64,000 nt of DNA. Source: Sphingomonas sp. 1F27F7B (GTDB taxonomy: Bacteria; Pseudomonadota; Alphaproteobacteria; Sphingomonadales; Sphingomonadaceae). This document shows, one piece after another, positions 27,279 through 36,938 of this stretch. A program made the translations under genes and the position numbers. Within the stretch, counting starts at the first letter, position 1. Each line of letters begins with the position of its first letter. The stretch spans positions 94,306 through 158,305 of the forward strand of contig NZ_SCMK01000013.1 of NCBI RefSeq assembly GCF_005503355.1. The letters are read 5' to 3'. A model generated the notes under the pieces. That model was not told the origin of the DNA. It saw only the letters and a program-made list of their open reading frames with translations, and did not search any database.

Positions 27279-27581
27279 ATGTATCTTGCCAAGCTGATTG
27301 CCGCGGCCGCGCTCGCCACTGTCGGCGTCGCGAGCGCCGCTACGCCGGCCGCTGCCGCCCCGGTGCCCACCACCAGCGTGATCGCGCTGGCCGCCGCCGC
27401 GCCGGCGGCGCAGGACTGGCGCTATCGGGATCGTGACCGCCGTCATTGGAATCGCGATCGCCGCCATTGGGATCGTGGCCGCCATCGCGGCTGGGACCGC
27501 GGCCGCTATCATCGTGGTAATCGCTATTGCCGCACCGAATGGCGCCATCATCGCCGCGTGCAGGTCTGCTATCGCCGCTGA
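27279..27581 (+). CDS. Secreted Arg/His-rich repeat peptide
   Basis: 100 residues with a signal peptide (about 1-27, ending AAAAP). The mature part is dominated by RDR-x-HW units (RYRDRDRRHW, NRDRRHWDRG, RHRGWDRGRYHRG) and ends with two cysteines (YCRTEW, VCYRR). GAGAAGCG precedes the ATG. Such basic, aromatic, His-rich secreted proteins are frequent in sphingomonads and may bind metal or polyanions; no enzyme domain is visible. Confidence 0.7.
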   Translation: MYLAKLIAAAALATVGVASAATPAAAAPVPTTSVIALAAAAPAAQDWRYRDRDRRHWNRDRRHWDRGRHRGWDRGRYHRGNRYCRTEWRHHRRVQVCYRR

Positions 27582-27630
27582 GGCAGCCTGAGGAGGCCGC
27601 TGGGGCGTCCGCCGGGTTCCGGCGGGCGCC

Positions 27631-29028
27631 CTATTGCCGGATCGGCAGGCTGAACACGAAGCGGGCGCCCTGCCCCGGCGCGCTGTCCACCACCAGGTCG
27701 CCGCCCATTGCCCGGGCGAGGCGGCGAGCGATGTAGAGGCCCAGCCCCGATCCGCCCGGTTCATTGGGATCGACCCGGCCGAACTTCTCGAAGATCTTCT
27801 CCTGATCGGCATGGGCTATGCCCTTACCCTGATCGGCGACGATCACATGGCCGCGCGCCTCGTCGCGCTCCAGCCGGATCCACACCATCGCGCCCGCGGG
27901 CGAATAGCGCACGGCGTTGCCGATCAGGTTGACCAGCACCTGGAGCCCGCGGCGGAACTCGCCATGTACCGGAATGCTCTCGTCCATCGCCGGCCGGTCG
28001 ATCCGCACCTCGGCCTGGGCCGCACGCACCGCCAGCAGGCCGGCGGCGCGGCGCGCGACATCCGCCAGGTCGATCTCCTCGTCCGCCGTGCCGAAATCAT
28101 CGCGCTCGATCGCCTGCAGGTCCACCAGATCGTCGACCAGCCCGAGCAGGTGCCGCCCGGCATTGGCGATGTCGCTCGCATATTCCGCATAGTCGGGCTT
28201 GAGCGGCCCCTCGGTCTGCGCGCTGATCGAATCGGCATTGGCGATGATCTTGCCGAGCGGCCCGCGCAGCGCGCGGTCGAGCCGCTGGCTGAACGAATCG
28301 GGGAAGCCGCCAAAGGGCACCGCGGCGGCGGGCACCGGCGCGTCCACCTTGGGCGCGACCGGCAACGCCTGGTCCAGCATGTGCGCCGCCCCCACGAACC
28401 CGGCGAAGCGGCCGCCCGGATCCGTGCGCGGCGTGGCGGCCAGGCGCACCATCCGGCCGGTGCCGCGCAATTCGGCCTTCTGCCCGTCGAATCGCCCCTG
28501 GGCCGCGACCGCCGAAAGGATCGGCAATTCGCCAGCCTCGTCCTGTTCGAGCCGGAACAGCCGCGTCAATGGCTGGCCGAGCATCATCGAGCTGTCGAAC
28601 CCGTAGCGCGCGCCTGCCTCGATCGAGAGGAAGGTGATGCGCAGCGACGCGTCGGTTTCCCAAAGCCAGTCGGCAGCCGAGCGAAAGAAATCGCCGTCGC
28701 GTTCGGGCTCGCTCGCCGGCGCGCGCCAGCCCGGCCGCAGCCGCCAGCCGCTGACCTCGAGGCGCACGCCGCCCTGCTCGGGCTCGGCACGGACCCACAA
28801 TTCCAGATCGTCCTCGCCGTCGGCGGCGATGACGTTGCGCGAAATGGCGATGCCCAGGCGCTGCGAGAGCCTGGCAAGGGTGGCGATCTGGGGCACGGCG
28901 AGCGGGGTGCCGATGGTGCCGCCGGCTCGCATGTTGAGCTCGAACAGCCGGGCCTCGGCATCGATCAGCCGCCCTTCGGCGTCGAGCCGGGCGATCGACA
29001 GCGGCAGGTTCGGGTCGATGACGTTCAT
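27631..29028 (-). CDS. PAS–histidine-kinase-like protein without the phospho-accepting His
   Basis: 465 residues, soluble. Residues 1-100 and 115-215 look like PAS modules (the second with DWLWETDASLRITFLS). A HisKA-like dimerisation helix spans 245-320, but the H-box that should read (S)HELRxPL reads D-R252-A-L-R-G-P-L: Arg replaces His. The ATPase domain is intact: N-box LIGNAVRYSP, G1 DQGKGIA, F-box FEKFGRV, G2 GSGLGLYIARRL. So it should bind ATP, but cannot take phosphate at the normal site; it may be an allosteric or scaffold protein, or phosphorylate a partner. Its ATG overlaps the stop of the DUF2336 gene (ATGA), implying a joint function. GGGGAGGGG precedes the start. Confidence 0.8.
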   Translation of the reverse strand: MNVIDPNLPLSIARLDAEGRLIDAEARLFELNMRAGGTIGTPLAVPQIATLARLSQRLGIAISRNVIAADGEDDLELWVRAEPEQGGVRLEVSGWRLRPGWRAPASEPERDGDFFRSAADWLWETDASLRITFLSIEAGARYGFDSSMMLGQPLTRLFRLEQDEAGELPILSAVAAQGRFDGQKAELRGTGRMVRLAATPRTDPGGRFAGFVGAAHMLDQALPVAPKVDAPVPAAAVPFGGFPDSFSQRLDRALRGPLGKIIANADSISAQTEGPLKPDYAEYASDIANAGRHLLGLVDDLVDLQAIERDDFGTADEEIDLADVARRAAGLLAVRAAQAEVRIDRPAMDESIPVHGEFRRGLQVLVNLIGNAVRYSPAGAMVWIRLERDEARGHVIVADQGKGIAHADQEKIFEKFGRVDPNEPGGSGLGLYIARRLARAMGGDLVVDSAPGQGARFVFSLPIRQ

Positions 29029-30125
29029 TTCGCCCCTCCCCGCTGCAAGGCGATCCGCGCCGCGCGATAATCCGGATCGAGCCGGAGCGGCGCCAGCGCG
29101 GCGCGTGCATCGGCAGGGGCGATCGCGGCAATGGTGTCGAGCGTGTCGGCGAATTTCTCCAGGTCGCGCCGCGGATCCGCCTCGCTCAGCGCATAGCCGA
29201 TCTGAGCGACGCCTTCGCGGCCGATCTCGAGCGCGCGCAGCGCCAGCCAAAGCCGTTCGGCAGCGGGGTCGAGCACAAGATCGCGGGCCAGCGCATAGGG
29301 AACGCCCAGCGCATGGGCGAGCAGCGCGATGAACAGCACGATGCGCCGGTCGCCCAGCGATTCGACGAGCATGCCCGAAAGCTCGCCCGGCTGGGCGTCG
29401 ATCGCTGCGGCGAAACGCATCGCCGCCGCCTCGAGCCGGTCGCCTTCGTCATAGGCGGCGAGGCTGCGCTGCGCCGCTTCGCAAAGCGCGCGATCGAGCG
29501 CCTCGTTGATGCCCTCCACGCCTTCGCGCAGCGCCGCCGCAGTCCACCACACCAGCTTGTGGTGCAACTCGGCGGGAAGCTCGGTCTGGAATTGTCCCAC
29601 TTCGGGACTCGTCCTGCGACGACTTTCGGCGATCAGCACCGCCATGGCGCTGGCGGCGACCACCCGATCGGGGTGCTGGACGAATCGGTTGATCAGGCTG
29701 GGCCGTTCGGGATCGTCCGGGGCGCTCATCGGCAGCGCGGTGCCCAGCATCTCCTGGCGCACCCTGGCGATCAGCTCGGCCATCAGTTCGCCGTCACGCA
29801 ACAGGCCGGAGGACCATAGGCGCGCAAGCACGGCGGTATCCGGCTCGATGAGCGCGCCAACTAGCTCCGCTTCGCCGCGCCCGGTGAGCAGGCGCACCGC
29901 ATGCTCGCGAATCTCGCCTTCCACGGTCTCCACGAGCCCATGGACCAGCGCGGCCAGGCCTGCGCGGCTGTGCTCGTCGAGCCGTGCTTCCTCGGGCAGA
30001 AAGAAATCCTCGACCGCGATCATCAGCCCCCTATAGGCGCGCAGCTCCGCAGCCGCCGCACGTGCGAGCAGCTCCCGGGCGCCAACGGCCAAGCCATCGC
30101 GCATGTCGACGGGATTATCCGACAT
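29025..30125 (-). CDS. DUF2336 family protein
   Basis: 366 residues, all-helical and without membrane segments. The sequence fits DUF2336, an alphaproteobacterial family with HEAT-like helical repeats (for example HAVRLLTGRGEAEL, LARLWSSGLLRDGEL and LINRFVQHPDRVVAASAMAVLI) found next to kinases and regulators. The start at 30125 (MSDNPVDMRDGL) is preferred over the ATG nine bases earlier. It lies between the membrane nucleotidyltransferase-like gene (36-base gap) and the kinase-like gene (4-base overlap). A signalling role is inferred from the neighbours only. Confidence 0.78.
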   Translation of the reverse strand: MSDNPVDMRDGLAVGARELLARAAAAELRAYRGLMIAVEDFFLPEEARLDEHSRAGLAALVHGLVETVEGEIREHAVRLLTGRGEAELVGALIEPDTAVLARLWSSGLLRDGELMAELIARVRQEMLGTALPMSAPDDPERPSLINRFVQHPDRVVAASAMAVLIAESRRRTSPEVGQFQTELPAELHHKLVWWTAAALREGVEGINEALDRALCEAAQRSLAAYDEGDRLEAAAMRFAAAIDAQPGELSGMLVESLGDRRIVLFIALLAHALGVPYALARDLVLDPAAERLWLALRALEIGREGVAQIGYALSEADPRRDLEKFADTLDTIAAIAPADARAALAPLRLDPDYRAARIALQRGGAK

Positions 30126-30161
30126 CGACCTCAAGCTAGCGGAAATGTCCTTAAGACGAGA

Positions 30162-31373
30162 CTAAGCTTTTTCGCGCGTGCCCTCAACCGCCGCGGCGAG
30201 CGTGGCGAAGGAATATATCGCAAGTGCAGCAAGGCCGATCGTGGCGAATCCGGCCAGCGCGAACGGCGTCAGGATAAGGAGATTCGCCGAGGGGCTCGCC
30301 CACCAGCGCCTCGGCCGGGAAGGCGCGCGCTCGACCAGCAGTTGAGCGGCAGCGGCCACCAGGGCGAGCACCGGCGGCGTGGTGCTCGCCGTTGCCGCGA
30401 ATTCAACCCAGCCGGTGAGCAGCACAACCAGAGCGAACAGCGCGAAGATCGCCCATTCGAGCAGGCTGGCGCGCTTGTCCTCGCCGCGCAGCACCGCCAT
30501 CGCCGCGCCGGTGGCGAGCGTCGCGGTGCCGATCAGCGCCATGACGGTGCCCGCCCCGGGCCAGCGCATCGCAGTGAGGACCAGCGCCAGCGCGGCGATC
30601 GCGCCGCCGGCGATGCTCAGCGTCCAGCCGGGCACGTTGCGGCCGACCAGTTCGGGCAGCGCAATCCGGGCGGCGCGGGTGAACACCCAGCGATCCGCCC
30701 AGTCGGTGCGCCGCTCGGTAAGCGCAGCGAGCACGCCGGTATTGCGGGCCGCCAGCCCCTCAACGCTGCGTTCGACGGCGTGGCCGCTCTTGAGCCAGCC
30801 TGCGGTGAGCGGGACATGCTCGGCGCCCGATTGGGCGGCGACACGAAGCAGCGCCGACTGGAAGTCGTAGTCCTCGGGCATCTGCGCGATCTGGGCGAGC
30901 TGCTCCACCGTGATCCGGGCGACGCCGGCCCAGCTGTCGCGCATGTCGAGGCGTTCGATCGCGGCGGGCGAGGACGGATCGTCGGTGACGAGAAGCGCTT
31001 CGCTGCCCGCCGTCGCCATCTTGTCCATCACCGGATCGGTGGTGACCAGCCCGTCGGCCATCACCAGCACCTGCGCGCCGGGCGCGATCTTCTCGGCAGC
31101 TTCCTCGGCCGAGCGGACGATCTCGATACGGGGATGGCGCTTGGCCGCGCGGTTGACCGCGGCGAGCAGCGCCGGCGTCATCTTGCCGACCGCGACGAGC
31201 ACCTGCTCGGCCCCGGCGCCGAACAGCAGCCGCGCCTGATATTCGAGCAGGGTCATCCCGCCGAAGGGCAATATCGCCATCAGCGTTCCCGGGCGGCCTT
31301 CGGCCTCCTCGACTGCGAATATGAGCCCCGCGAGCATCCTGGGGTGGTTAAGGGGTTCGCGCACGACAATCAA
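30162..31373 (-). CDS. Nucleotidyltransferase-like domain fused to membrane helices
   Basis: 403 residues. The N-terminal about 230 residues resemble a sugar-phosphate nucleotidyltransferase: LMAILPFGGMTLLEYQARLL, GAEQVLVAVG, and an acidic VLVMADGLVTTDP segment. The usual GGxGTR loop is not clearly present, so catalysis is uncertain. From about 245 come five or so hydrophobic segments (WTLSIAGGAIAALALVL and others) in place of a recognisable CDP-alcohol phosphotransferase motif. It would sit in the inner membrane with the head in the cytoplasm. It may act on a membrane-linked polymer or lipid, since it follows a NamZ-type gene; that is inference. Confidence 0.65.
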   Translation of the reverse strand: MIVVREPLNHPRMLAGLIFAVEEAEGRPGTLMAILPFGGMTLLEYQARLLFGAGAEQVLVAVGKMTPALLAAVNRAAKRHPRIEIVRSAEEAAEKIAPGAQVLVMADGLVTTDPVMDKMATAGSEALLVTDDPSSPAAIERLDMRDSWAGVARITVEQLAQIAQMPEDYDFQSALLRVAAQSGAEHVPLTAGWLKSGHAVERSVEGLAARNTGVLAALTERRTDWADRWVFTRAARIALPELVGRNVPGWTLSIAGGAIAALALVLTAMRWPGAGTVMALIGTATLATGAAMAVLRGEDKRASLLEWAIFALFALVVLLTGWVEFAATASTTPPVLALVAAAAQLLVERAPSRPRRWWASPSANLLILTPFALAGFATIGLAALAIYSFATLAAAVEGTREKA

Positions 31374-31409
31374 ATTCCCGCTGGTTCCCCTCCCTGGAAG
31401 GGCGTGAAG

Positions 31410-32606
31410 TCAGTAAAGCAGATGCGCCCGCCGCGCTTCTTCCCAGGCCGCCTCGTCCGGCAGGGTGCGCGCGTCGAGGTCGCCCGGCGCGGCGCCGGCA
31501 TCGTCGACCCATTCGCGCAGGGCCGGGCCGCCGTTGATCACGTCGATCGCCAGCTTGTCGAAGACATATTCATAAGGGAAATCGCGCCACAGGTCATAAT
31601 CGCCATGGAGCCGCCGGATCGCCTTGAAGCCCAGCGCCTGGAGCCGCCAGGGCCGGAACGCGGCATGGTCGTAGCTCGGCCCCTCGGCATGGATGAACAC
31701 GCCCGAGCAAAGCCGGCCGACATGCTTGTGGAAAGTCGGCTGGAACCAGAAATCCCGCAACGTGCAGCCGGCAAGCCATTCGGGCGCCAGCGCGCGCATC
31801 TCGGCGATCACGGCCCTTGCGTCGATGTCGGGCGCGCCGAACAGTTCGAGCGGGCGGGTGGTGCCGCGCCCTTCGGAGAGCAGCGTCCCCTCCAGCATCA
31901 CCGTACCGGCATAGGCGCGGGCCATGTTGACGTTAGCGGCATTGGGGCTCGGATTGATCCAGGGCCGCTCGGGCGGCCAGCCGAAGCCGGGCGCGGCATC
32001 GGGCTGCCAGCCTTCCATCGCGATCACGCGATAGTCGACGTCCAGCTTGAACTGCCCGATGAACCAATGGCCCATCTCGCCCAGGGTCATGCCGTGGCGC
32101 ATCGGCATCGGCCCGGCGCCGACGAAGCTCTCCCAGCCCGGCAGCAGCGTGGTGCCCTCCACCGGCCGGCCGGCCGGGTTGGGCCGGTCGAGCACCCAAA
32201 CGCTCTTGCCGTGCGCCGCCGCCGCTTCGAGCACGTAGAGCAGGGTCGTCACGAAGGTGTAGATGCGGCAGCCGAGATCCTGGAGGTCGACCAGCAGCAC
32301 GTCGAACGTGCCCATCGACTGGCCGGTCGGCCGGCGGACCTCGCCATAGAGGCTGAACACCGGCATGCCATAGGTCGGATCGGTGAAGTCGGGCGACTCC
32401 ATCATATTGTCCTGCAAGTCGCCGCGCACGCCGTGCTGCGGACCGAACACCGCCGAGATGTCGAGCCCGGTGGCGACCAGCGCGTCCAGCGAATGCGTCA
32501 GGTCCGCCGTCACCGAGGCGGGGTGCGCGAGCAGCGCCACGCGCTTGCCTTCGAGGGGACGACGAAGCTCAGGGTCGGCGAGCAGCCGGTCGATGCCGAA
32601 TTTCAT
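31410..32606 (-). CDS. DUF1343 family (NamZ-type exo-beta-N-acetylmuramidase)
   Basis: 398 residues from the ATG at 32606; the longer frame adds an unlikely leader. Features of the family: GKRVALLAHPASV, FGPQHGVRGDLQDNM, PVFSLYG, DVLLVDLQDLGCRIYTF, VLDRPNPAGR, LLSEGRGTTRPLELFG and FQPTFHKH. Characterised NamZ enzymes release terminal MurNAc from peptidoglycan fragments. No signal peptide is visible, which suggests cytoplasmic recycling. It lies 63 bases after the DOMON-like gene and 36 bases before the nucleotidyltransferase-like gene. Confidence 0.88.
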   Translation of the reverse strand: MKFGIDRLLADPELRRPLEGKRVALLAHPASVTADLTHSLDALVATGLDISAVFGPQHGVRGDLQDNMMESPDFTDPTYGMPVFSLYGEVRRPTGQSMGTFDVLLVDLQDLGCRIYTFVTTLLYVLEAAAAHGKSVWVLDRPNPAGRPVEGTTLLPGWESFVGAGPMPMRHGMTLGEMGHWFIGQFKLDVDYRVIAMEGWQPDAAPGFGWPPERPWINPSPNAANVNMARAYAGTVMLEGTLLSEGRGTTRPLELFGAPDIDARAVIAEMRALAPEWLAGCTLRDFWFQPTFHKHVGRLCSGVFIHAEGPSYDHAAFRPWRLQALGFKAIRRLHGDYDLWRDFPYEYVFDKLAIDVINGGPALREWVDDAGAAPGDLDARTLPDEAAWEEARRAHLLY

Positions 32607-32669
32607 GGCGCAGCAGGTGCCGGGAGTTCGACCGCGACGCAAGCCGGATCGTCGCGCGCAGCCGGCAAG

Positions 32670-33185
32670 TCACCTCGCCGGCAAGTCGATCGCGAATCCG
32701 GCGGGCGCATGGAAGTCGGGCGCCGCCGGCCCGTGCAGCACCGACCAATAGGATTTGGCGCCGTCCGCCTCCTCGATCACGGCGGTGATTCCGGCCTTCC
32801 ACGCCCCGCCGGGCAGCCCGCCCAGGTCGAGCCGCACGCGAATGCCGTCCTCCAGCGGTTCGATCGCCGGCGCAGCGATCGGCTGCTCGCGCATGCCCTC
32901 GCGATATCCGTGGAACCGATAGGCCGCCCATTGGGTGGAGGGCGAGAAATTGAACTCGAAATATCCCTCGCCGCCCTCCGGCCGGATGAACAGCTCGAAA
33001 CAGGTTCGTCGCCATAGCCCGTCGGTCCGCTCGGGCGCGGCGGGCGCGGGCAGCAACGGCATCCGTCCCGTCACCCGATAGGCGAGAATGCTCGCGCCGC
33101 GCCGGATATCGGCGGTGACGTCGATGCCCTCGACACCGTGCGGCGGATGTTCGGGATGCGGGACCAGCGGAATGCGGAGCGACAT
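32670..33185 (-). CDS. DOMON-like domain protein
   Basis: 171 residues, beta-rich and cytoplasmic. Segments such as GLWRRTCFELFIRPEGG, YFEFNFSPSTQWAAYRFHGY and GAWKAGITAVIEE match the DOMON/carbohydrate-binding-like fold. Sphingomonads commonly keep this gene beside the DUF1343 gene, so it may bind a sugar ligand of the same route. Function not established. Confidence 0.72.
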   Translation of the reverse strand: MSLRIPLVPHPEHPPHGVEGIDVTADIRRGASILAYRVTGRMPLLPAPAAPERTDGLWRRTCFELFIRPEGGEGYFEFNFSPSTQWAAYRFHGYREGMREQPIAAPAIEPLEDGIRVRLDLGGLPGGAWKAGITAVIEEADGAKSYWSVLHGPAAPDFHAPAGFAIDLPAR

Positions 33186-33227
33186 GCGCCCCGCCCTAGC
33201 GCAGTTCGCCCGATCGGCGAAGCGCGC

Positions 33228-34718
33228 TCAGAACCGGAAGCTGACCCAGCCGGACAGGAAGTCGGAGCTGCCAAAACCCGCCCGGCTGAGCGACGGGCCC
33301 GCCGCCAGATGCTCGTACCGGCCGGTGACGGACAGACGCGGCGAGATCGACCAGACCAGTTGCACGCGGCTCACATCGGCGATCTTGCGATCCATGACCT
33401 TCTGCGTACCGGCAAAGGGCTGGCCGTTGGCGCGGTACACGGCGTCACGCGCATCGTCGCGCCAGGCCAGCTCATATTCCGCCGTCACCCGCACTCCCTT
33501 CACGGGCGAGAAGGCCAGGGTCGGCGCCACCGTGATCAGGTTCGAAGGCGTCAGGAACAGCTGGTAGCTGTAATAGATGTTGTTGCCGAACGGCGCATAG
33601 GCGTTGCGCAGCTTGCCGTCGCCATAGCCGCCCCCGCCGCTGGCATAATCGGCATGGAAGCCGATACGCGGCGCGGTGGCCGATTTGCCGAGACGATAGC
33701 TCTGGGCGAAGAATGCCTGCCACGCATCGATGTCCTGGCCGATATAGCGGCCCCATTGATGGTTGACCGACCAGTCGATCGCCATCCGCCCGACATCGCC
33801 CCATAGCCGCGCGCCGCCATAATAGCGCCGCGCGGGCCCCACTCGGCCACCCCAGGCGCCCACATCGTTGCGCCGGCGCCAGAGAAAGGGATCGAGATAG
33901 AGCTTCGAGCCGCCGAGCCAGGTCCGCGGCAGCGCGACGCCGAAGGTCACGCCCGAAAAGCGGCGCGCGGGATCATTGACGTCGTCGTCGGGCCCCAGGT
34001 CGCCATAGGCGGTGGGCCGCAGATCGAACAGGTCGACGCGCAGCCAGCTGCTCCGCGCCCAGGCCCGGATGCCGTTCAGCGTATAGCGGATCGTGTTGTT
34101 GTCGCGCTGCGAGACCAGCAGGTTGGGCCCGTCGGTGAATTCCTGCCGCCCATAGCGCGCGCCGATCGCCACGCCGCCCAGCTCGGCGGTCGCTTCGGCG
34201 AAATATTGCTGGAAGACGAGATCGTTGCGCAACGAAGCCGCCGGCACGCCCAGGTTGCGCCCCGAAATGCCGCCATGCGCGACTTCCCCGTACAGGCGCA
34301 GATGCGGCCCCAGATGGAGATCGGCCCCGGCGACCAGCCGGTTGATGTCCTGCCGCTGCTGCGGCGCGTCGCGCAGGCCCGGATTGGTCGTCAGATTGAC
34401 TCGCAGCCGCGCCTCGCCGGACAAGGTCAGATAGACGTCGCCATCCTCGTCCAACGGCAGGAATTTGAGCCGGTCGAGCGGATCGTCGCGCCGCGCGGGA
34501 TCGCGCATCGCCCGCCAGTCCTCGGCCCAGCGCGACAGGCTGTAGCCGCCCGTCACCGCGCCGTCGCCCGATGCACCCGCGGGATAGCCGCCGCCGCTCG
34601 CCTTCTCCTGCGGTGCCGGGGCCGGAACCTCCCGGATGGTCTGCGCCGCCGCGCCGCCGGCCAGCAGCATGGCGAGCGGCACGGCGCCACCGGCAAGGGC
34701 GCGCAACGCTATGGGCAC
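33228..34718 (-). CDS. Outer-membrane porin of the alginate-export family
   Basis: 496 residues from a GTG at 34718 (GAGAGG upstream); the longer frame lacks a good leader. Residues 1-23 form a signal peptide (ending GGAAAQ). The remainder is a run of alternating strands: [74 protein letters not shown] and a closing [10 protein letters not shown] ending in Phe, as outer-membrane barrels do. This is the alginate_exp (AlgE-like) pattern. Sphingomonads use such porins for varied solutes; the substrate is unknown and no polymer genes adjoin. Confidence 0.82.
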   Translation of the reverse strand: MPIALRALAGGAVPLAMLLAGGAAAQTIREVPAPAPQEKASGGGYPAGASGDGAVTGGYSLSRWAEDWRAMRDPARRDDPLDRLKFLPLDEDGDVYLTLSGEARLRVNLTTNPGLRDAPQQRQDINRLVAGADLHLGPHLRLYGEVAHGGISGRNLGVPAASLRNDLVFQQYFAEATAELGGVAIGARYGRQEFTDGPNLLVSQRDNNTIRYTLNGIRAWARSSWLRVDLFDLRPTAYGDLGPDDDVNDPARRFSGVTFGVALPRTWLGGSKLYLDPFLWRRRNDVGAWGGRVGPARRYYGGARLWGDVGRMAIDWSVNHQWGRYIGQDIDAWQAFFAQSYRLGKSATAPRIGFHADYASGGGGYGDGKLRNAYAPFGNNIYYSYQLFLTPSNLITVAPTLAFSPVKGVRVTAEYELAWRDDARDAVYRANGQPFAGTQKVMDRKIADVSRVQLVWSISPRLSVTGRYEHLAAGPSLSRAGFGSSDFLSGWVSFRF

Positions 34719-35002
34719 GAAATGGCATCCTCTCAGGGGCTCGGCCGATTTTGCAACGGACGATGTTGACGTTCGCACATGGTACAACCACTTGGCGAAG
34801 CGCGTCGCGCGGCACGCTATTTCAGATTAATCGATTTATTACAAATACTTATGAAGCATCAATCCCCTGCGGGCGCGCGCATATGCGTGAAAATGGTGAC
34901 GCGCTGGCGGGCCCATGTGCGATATTCCGCACAACACGCCTGCCCGCTTGCATCCGCGCCGGGGATGACGCGACCGCGCGCCTCGGCTATGCGGCCCGCA
35001 TC

Positions 35003-36229
35003 ATGACCGAATTCAAGTCCGATCTGCTCCGCCTGCTTTCCACGCGCGGTTACATCCACCAGGTCACCGACCCGGAAGCACTCGACGATCTCGCGAGCCG
35101 GCAGATCGTGCCCGGCTATATCGGCTTCGACCCGACCGCGCCTTCGCTGCATGTCGGCAGCCTCGTCCAGATCATGCTGCTGCGCCGGATGCAGCAGGCC
35201 GGCCACAAGCCCATCGTCCTGATGGGCGGCGGGACCGGCAAGGTGGGCGATCCCTCGTTCAAGGACGAGGCGCGCAAGCTGATGACGGTCGAGACGATCG
35301 CCGGCAACATCGCCTCGATCAAGACCGTGTTCGAGAATTTCCTGACCTTTGGCGACGGCCCCACCGATGCGGTGATGCTCGACAATGCCGAATGGCTCGA
35401 CGCGCTCGAATATCTCCCGTTCCTGCGCGACTATGGCCAGCATTTCTCGGTCAACCGGATGCTGAGCTTCGACTCGGTCAAGCTCCGGCTCGATCGCGAG
35501 CAGTCGCTGTCGTTCCTCGAATTCAACTACATGATCCTCCAGGCCTATGATTTTCTGGAGCTGTCGCGCCGCGCCGGCTGCCGCCTGCAGATGGGCGGGT
35601 CGGATCAATGGGGCAATATCGTCAACGGCATCGAGCTGTCGCGCCGCGCCGACGGCACCGAAGTGTACGGCGTCACCACCCCGCTGATCACCACGGCGGA
35701 TGGCGGCAAGATGGGCAAGACCATGTCGGGCGCCGTCTGGCTCAATGCCGATCAGCTCCCGCATTTCGATTACTGGCAGTTCTGGCGCAACACCGACGAT
35801 CGCGACGTCGGCCGCTTCCTGCGCCTGTTCACCGACCTGCCGCTCGACGAGATCGCCCGGCTCGAGGCGCTCGAGGGCGCCGAGATCAACGAGGCGAAGA
35901 AGGTCCTCGCCAACGAAGCCACCGCGATGTGCCGCGGCCGTGCCGCTGCCGAGGAAGCGGCCGAGACCGCACGCAAGGTGTTCGAGGAAGGCTCGGCCGG
36001 CGGTTCGCTGCCCGCCTTCGCGGTCGAGGGCGGCCATATCACCGTGGTCGACGGCCTCGTCGCGCTCGGCCTCTGCCCCTCGAAGGGCGAGGCGCGCCGC
36101 AAGATCGCCGAAGGCGCGATCCGCGTCGACGATCAGGTGGTCAGCGACCCCGCGCTCGAGATCGCGGTGACCGCGCCGATCAAGCTCAGCTTCGGCAAGA
36201 AGAAGCACGGGCTGCTGGTGCCGGCCTGA
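35003..36229 (+). CDS. tyrS: Tyrosyl-tRNA synthetase
   Basis: 408 residues from the ATG at 35003, which gives the normal N-terminus ([20 protein letters not shown]); frames starting earlier are leader readthrough. Class I motifs: HIGH-type in [18 protein letters not shown]-like [13 protein letters not shown], and KMSKS-type [12 protein letters not shown]-terminal S4 domain with [17 protein letters not shown] is present. It stands alone after a long (285 base) divergent region from the porin gene. Confidence 0.96.
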   Translation: MTEFKSDLLRLLSTRGYIHQVTDPEALDDLASRQIVPGYIGFDPTAPSLHVGSLVQIMLLRRMQQAGHKPIVLMGGGTGKVGDPSFKDEARKLMTVETIAGNIASIKTVFENFLTFGDGPTDAVMLDNAEWLDALEYLPFLRDYGQHFSVNRMLSFDSVKLRLDREQSLSFLEFNYMILQAYDFLELSRRAGCRLQMGGSDQWGNIVNGIELSRRADGTEVYGVTTPLITTADGGKMGKTMSGAVWLNADQLPHFDYWQFWRNTDDRDVGRFLRLFTDLPLDEIARLEALEGAEINEAKKVLANEATAMCRGRAAAEEAAETARKVFEEGSAGGSLPAFAVEGGHITVVDGLVALGLCPSKGEARRKIAEGAIRVDDQVVSDPALEIAVTAPIKLSFGKKKHGLLVPA

Positions 36230-36338
36230 GCGGGCCGCATCGCCTGATAAGTCGCTGTTAAGCGTCTTCGTTGGAACGAGATTCACACGGTAACGGTATC
36301 AATCGCAGACGTACCTCAAGCGTTTCGTGAGGCCGTGC

Positions 36339-36659
36339 GTGAACTTTGGATCGAATCTGGCTTATTCGGAGATCCGGCGGGAGGGGCGCGAAGACGTCTA
36401 TTACCGCGCGCGCGCCTTCGGCCCCGACGCGAGGCAGCTTAACTTCGTCATCGTCAATATCTCGCCGCACGGCCTGATGGCGCGTTGCGATGATCCCGTC
36501 GAGACGGGCGACCGCATCCGGGTGGTGCTGCCGCATGCCGGCACGGTGGTGGCCGAAGTGCGCTGGGCGCTGGGCGGCCGCATCGGCTGCCAGTTCGAGC
36601 GCGCGATCGATCTGGCGAGCTATTACGAGCTGATCTCGCTCATGGTGAAGGCGAAATAG
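36339..36659 (+). CDS. Single-domain PilZ protein
   Basis: 106 residues from the GTG at 36339 (GAGG about seven bases before); a GTG at 36327 is an alternative. The order is REGREDVYYRARAFG (R-rich motif), then NFVIVNISPHGLMARCDD (D/NxSxxG loop), DRIRVVLPHAGTVVAEVRWALGGRIGCQFER, matching a complete PilZ barrel. It should bind cyclic di-GMP. No partner is adjacent. Confidence 0.8.
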   Translation: MNFGSNLAYSEIRREGREDVYYRARAFGPDARQLNFVIVNISPHGLMARCDDPVETGDRIRVVLPHAGTVVAEVRWALGGRIGCQFERAIDLASYYELISLMVKAK

Positions 36660-36690
36660 GCCTGTTCCCGTCGACCGGGACGGGACGCCC

Positions 36691-36879
36691 CTATCGCAAC
36701 TGGCGCCAGACGCGATCCGCGGCCCTGCCGAGCGCCACCGGCACCGCGATGGCCAGCATGAGGATCACCCAATGGGGCATCTCCAGCCGCATCGCGGCCA
36801 GGGCGCCCTCGTAGACGCCGGCCGTCGCGCCGATCGCCGCTGCCAGCAGCCCCGCTGCCAACCACCATGACCTTTGCAT
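36691..36879 (-). CDS. Small two-helix membrane protein
   Basis: 62 residues. Helices at about 4-26 (WWLAAGLLAAAIGATAGVYEG) and 37-54 (WVILMLAIAVPVALG), with a basic C-terminus (RAADRVWRQLR). GAGAGACC precedes the ATG. It sits between the PilZ gene and recG; function unknown. Confidence 0.55.
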   Translation of the reverse strand: MQRSWWLAAGLLAAAIGATAGVYEGALAAMRLEMPHWVILMLAIAVPVALGRAADRVWRQLR

Positions 36880-36938
36880 AGAGGTCTCTCCTCGTGCGCT
36901 TGTAACCGGCCTTCAACGATAATCCATCTCCGCCAGCC

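Noticed and set aside
29901..33017. A 1038-residue plus-strand frame across the signalling operon
   Set aside because: It is antisense to several recognisable genes (DUF2336, nucleotidyltransferase-like, DUF1343, DOMON) and lacks sensible protein features.
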